A stretch of 64,000 nucleotides of DNA from contig NZ_CP089980.1 of the NCBI RefSeq assembly GCF_021389955.1, forward strand, positions 5,389,001 to 5,453,000, read 5' to 3'. Below, piece by piece: positions 61,800 to 64,000 of the stretch. Below the pieces are notes generated by a model. The model saw only the letters and a program-made list of their open reading frames with translations. It was not told the origin of the DNA and made no database searches. The number at the start of each line of letters is the position of its first letter. The first letter of the stretch is position 1. The position numbers and the translations under genes are program-made. This DNA is from Fulvivirga maritima (lineage in GTDB: Bacteria > Bacteroidota > Bacteroidia > Cytophagales > Cyclobacteriaceae).

Positions 61800-62789
61800 C
61801 TATGCTTTTTTAATGTTCTCGTGAAACCATTTTGATTCAGTTTCACCCATTAAATCAAGCTTCTTGGAAGTTATAAAATCAATGAGTTTATCAACTCTTA
61901 TGTCTTGGTATTTTGTCAGGAATTTGAGTATGTGAACTAACTCTGGCTGAGAACCGCCAACATAATGAATCTTCGACTTACGAGCTTTTGATAAAATGTT
62001 CTTAGCTCTCTTAATTAATAAATCAATTACGGTTTCATTTCCATATTTACATAATGCTTGTGTTGACATAGATTTAACGTCATTGTTTTTGTTCTTTTCA
62101 AAGATTTCTTTAAAAAACTCCAACTCATTAGCTCCGTTAATCGAAGCAATGGTTCCTAGAGCTGTGTTAACTGTAAATGCTTTGCTGTTTGTTCTAGCAA
62201 TCTCTTTAATTGACTCTAAAGAATTTATTGAGCCATGCTTGCTTAATACCCCACATAAAGAGCTCAATTCATGAGGTTTCTTTTTGTTTTGCGTAATTAG
62301 TTCCAGGCAGATATCTTCTATCCTTGCAGAATAAGAATTGTCGAGTTTTTTGAGCAAACCGAGTGAACTAAGCTTAATTTGCCAATCTTTGTTTTTTACT
62401 AGTTCAAACAAGTGTTCCTTCTCACTTCTTATTTCAAGGTTCGAACAAACTAAATCTCCAAGAGCTACATCCTTGACCCATCTTACTTTTTCTTTCTTGA
62501 CGAATTTGATGATGAAGTCAGCGATTGAATGATCTTCAATTCTGTCTGCAAGACCTACTAAAACATGAATGATATTGATTTTTTCCTTGGTTACTTTTTC
62601 TTGTTCTAGTCGTGTTGTCAGCAAAGGAATAAAATCAGGATTATCCAGTTGTTTACTTTCATTTCTTGCTTCCCAAGAAATGGTCAAATCAGAACTGTAT
62701 GTAACGCCATCGGGCAGATTCAAACCTGGTCTAATGTTGTTGTTTTCAAGTCTGATAAATAGGTCGTCTAAATATTCTTCGTGAGTCAT
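61800..62789 (-). CDS. HEAT-repeat protein
   Basis: 329 residues from ATG 62789. This start (MTHEEYLDDLF) is preferred over one 72 bp further upstream, which would begin inside the leader repeat. The whole protein is alpha-helical, with repeated pairs typical of HEAT/armadillo folds (DWQIKLSSLGLLKKLDNSY, KAFTVNTALGTIASINGANE, NDVKSMSTQALCKYGNETVI). No enzymatic motif is visible. HEAT proteins act as scaffolds or peptide-binding surfaces. Its leader (62813-62951) matches that of the HD-domain gene at the left edge. Confidence 0.8.
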   Translation of the reverse strand: MTHEEYLDDLFIRLENNNIRPGLNLPDGVTYSSDLTISWEARNESKQLDNPDFIPLLTTRLEQEKVTKEKINIIHVLVGLADRIEDHSIADFIIKFVKKEKVRWVKDVALGDLVCSNLEIRSEKEHLFELVKNKDWQIKLSSLGLLKKLDNSYSARIEDICLELITQNKKKPHELSSLCGVLSKHGSINSLESIKEIARTNSKAFTVNTALGTIASINGANELEFFKEIFEKNKNNDVKSMSTQALCKYGNETVIDLLIKRAKNILSKARKSKIHYVGGSQPELVHILKFLTKYQDIRVDKLIDFITSKKLDLMGETESKWFHENIKKA

Positions 62790-62812
62790 TGTTGATTGTG
62801 TAATTGCATAGA

Positions 62813-62951
62813 ATATCCGTGTAAGGGAAACACATTCCCTTATTTTTATTATGGGGATCAATCTAAAGGATTTCTGATTAATTTCATAGAGGTGTTAGCT
62901 ATATGTGTGTATACCTCTGTGGTCTTAGTGGAGTTGTGCCCAAGAAGCAAC
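62813..62951. repeat. Leader repeat, right copy (partner at 1025-1159)
   Basis: It aligns with 1025-1159 over almost its full length, with a few short indels. It stands 23 bp before the HEAT-repeat gene start. The rest of the stretch 62952-63258 has no gene. It contains short gcggaacaacaagg/gcggaacaacaggg repeats and palindromic repeat copy 4. Confidence 0.75.
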
Positions 62952-63145
62952 TGTATTTGACATAATCTTCCAATAAGTGAGTAACCAGTCTAATATAAAC
63001 ATATGCGGAACAACAAGGACTTTGATCATCAATAATTTTCATCATTCCTTCCCTGATTAGCCGACTAGATGGCACGCGCCATAAACAGCGCGCCAACGGC
63101 TCTGGACATACGCGGAACAACAGGGCACATACGCGGACGAACGGG

Positions 63146-63187
63146 AAGGTCGTAGGATCACTGCGCTTAACCTACGACCAGTTGGGG
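63146..63187. repeat. Palindromic repeat, copy 4 (second hairpin only)
   Basis: GGTCGTAGG/CCTACGACC with the loop atcactgcgcttaa. The first hairpin (GAGC...GCTC) is absent, so this is a partial copy. Confidence 0.8.
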
Positions 63188-63258
63188 CCTGTTATTCATA
63201 GTAAATGGCATAAGTGGACACTTGCGCCAGGTTTAAAACCTTAGACCAGATTGAGGTT

Positions 63259-63870
63259 TTATTCCTTTAACTTTATTCTCAACTCCTTACCTACCCCTAT
63301 ATCAGTTATGGGAATAGATATTGAATAATGAAGAATAAGTTCATTAGTTAAGCTGTCAACTCTTCTAAAATGAGGTTTTTTAAGTACTCCATATTTTTTC
63401 AACTCCTCAGATAATTGAAAGTCCTGCTTAGAAGCAGTTTGTTTCACTAAAGTATCTAGCAGATTAGTAACTACAATATCAGTAACATAATTATGAGTGA
63501 TAAATTGCTGAAGACTGTCACTACCCCATATGTACTTATTAGGTAACACCACTGCACTATCAAATAGACAGTAATGCTTAAGAGTAATCATTACTTCCTT
63601 TCCACTCACATTAGCAACGGTATCCGTTTCAATTGTATTAGAATAACTGGTAACGTAATCTTCTCTCATTCTTTCAAATGGATTATTATCCACAATTTCC
63701 TCCTTATTTGGTTCTATTTCTTTCATTTTTGAGGAAACAACCTCCGATTCACTTGATTTCAAAGCACTTATGTTTTTAACTCTGTTTCCTGGTTCACAGG
63801 CACAAAATGTTAAAGCAACCGCTATGACACACGTATAAAAATTATTACTGACCATTATTTTTCCTTTCAT
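63259..63870 (-). CDS. Hypothetical lipoprotein (203 aa)
   Basis: 203 residues. A signal peptide with lipobox (ALTFCAC) lies about 16-25 residues in, after a short basic start (MKGKIMVSNNF). A later ATG (MVSNNFY) is an alternative start. A Ser/Glu/Lys-rich linker (about 35-70) leads to a beta-rich domain (about 80-203; VMITLKHYCLFDSAVVLPNK) of no recognised family. Its start overlaps the end of the upstream frame by 26 bp, so the two are probably co-produced. Confidence 0.65.
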   Translation of the reverse strand: MKGKIMVSNNFYTCVIAVALTFCACEPGNRVKNISALKSSESEVVSSKMKEIEPNKEEIVDNNPFERMREDYVTSYSNTIETDTVANVSGKEVMITLKHYCLFDSAVVLPNKYIWGSDSLQQFITHNYVTDIVVTNLLDTLVKQTASKQDFQLSEELKKYGVLKKPHFRRVDSLTNELILHYSISIPITDIGVGKELRIKLKE

Positions 63871-64000
63871 TTTCTTGATCCGATAACCCTAGATCATTTC
63901 CTGTAAATATAAAATATATATGAGCTCCTATTATATTATTTTTCGCCCAACCTGCTGCACTATATGTTGCAGGTTCAACCTCTTTTGCTTCAGTTTTTTT
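63845..64000 (-). CDS. C-terminal end of a gene running off the right edge
   Basis: The last 51 codons are visible (KKTEAKEVEPATYSAAGWAK...), ending in a stop at 63845-63847. The tail contains GAHIYFIFTGNDLG and is polar afterwards. Its end overlaps the lipoprotein gene start by 26 bp. The family cannot be judged from this part. Confidence 0.65.
   Translation of the reverse strand, partial: KKTEAKEVEPATYSAAGWAKNNIIGAHIYFIFTGNDLGLSDQENERKNNGQ

Noticed and set aside
62899-63120. 73-residue minus-strand frame overlapping the leader repeat
   Set aside because: It covers the repeat and short tandem motifs; it is a by-product of noncoding sequence.

Overview
The window reads as a chromosome segment of a Bacteroidota bacterium, most likely a gliding-type Cytophagales. 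The evidence is a type IX secretion (T9SS) C-terminal sorting domain, many short signal-peptide or lipobox proteins, TAnnTTTG-like promoters, A-rich leaders instead of strong Shine-Dalgarno sites, large FtsX/MacB permease paralogues, a TPR sensor kinase paired with a LytTR regulator, and dispersed intergenic repeats. No rRNA, tRNA or CRISPR array was seen.

Layout. 1-4.3 kb: a truncated HD-domain gene and a PL11 rhamnogalacturonan lyase with lectin and sorting domains, split by a frameshift. 4.3-7.1 kb: a gene-free array of about four 425-bp tandem units, the last interrupted by another repeat family. 7.1-21.6 kb: six tandem FtsX-like ABC permeases behind a sigma-54-type promoter, with two palindromic operators between them and a divergent sigma-54 response regulator. 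The likely partner kinase (25,991) is separated from the regulator by a heme peroxidase/LuxR block. 27.4-33.2 kb: housekeeping and stress genes (hydrolase, YtxH, YaaA, flavoprotein, GH3). 33.5-35.9 kb: accessory genes and repeats.

35.9-48.7 kb holds the most interesting structure. A TPR histidine kinase and a LytTR regulator are followed by about 10 kb of accessory genes: TIR-transmembrane, PH-like, PEGA-like, Excalibur and SH3/DUF3761 secreted proteins, J-domain-SH3, a VWA-like lipoprotein, a PLD-transmembrane protein, and a Mug-type glycosylase. Seven transcription units each carry a direct repeat of a TTsGGAAA-like element with a 21-bp period, 50-63 bp before the first start codon. That geometry fits LytTR dimers, so I infer a self-contained envelope-stress or conflict regulon that appears not to match a known named system.

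49-54.5 kb: a tripartite RND efflux operon whose pump gene is split exactly at its internal symmetry point. 54.5-58.2 kb: a membrane protein, a TPR/LRR lipoprotein and a serine hydrolase. 58.2-64 kb: a mobile-element zone with palindromic repeats, IS91-type remnants, an intact IS4-family element with perfect ends and target duplication, a frameshifted lipoprotein, and a HEAT-repeat gene whose leader duplicates the one at the left edge.

Caution: five probable frameshifts (PL11, MORN lipoprotein, PLD-membrane gene, RND pump, small lipoprotein) occur in 64 kb. Some may be assembly indels. Functions are assigned by motif reading only; no database search was run.
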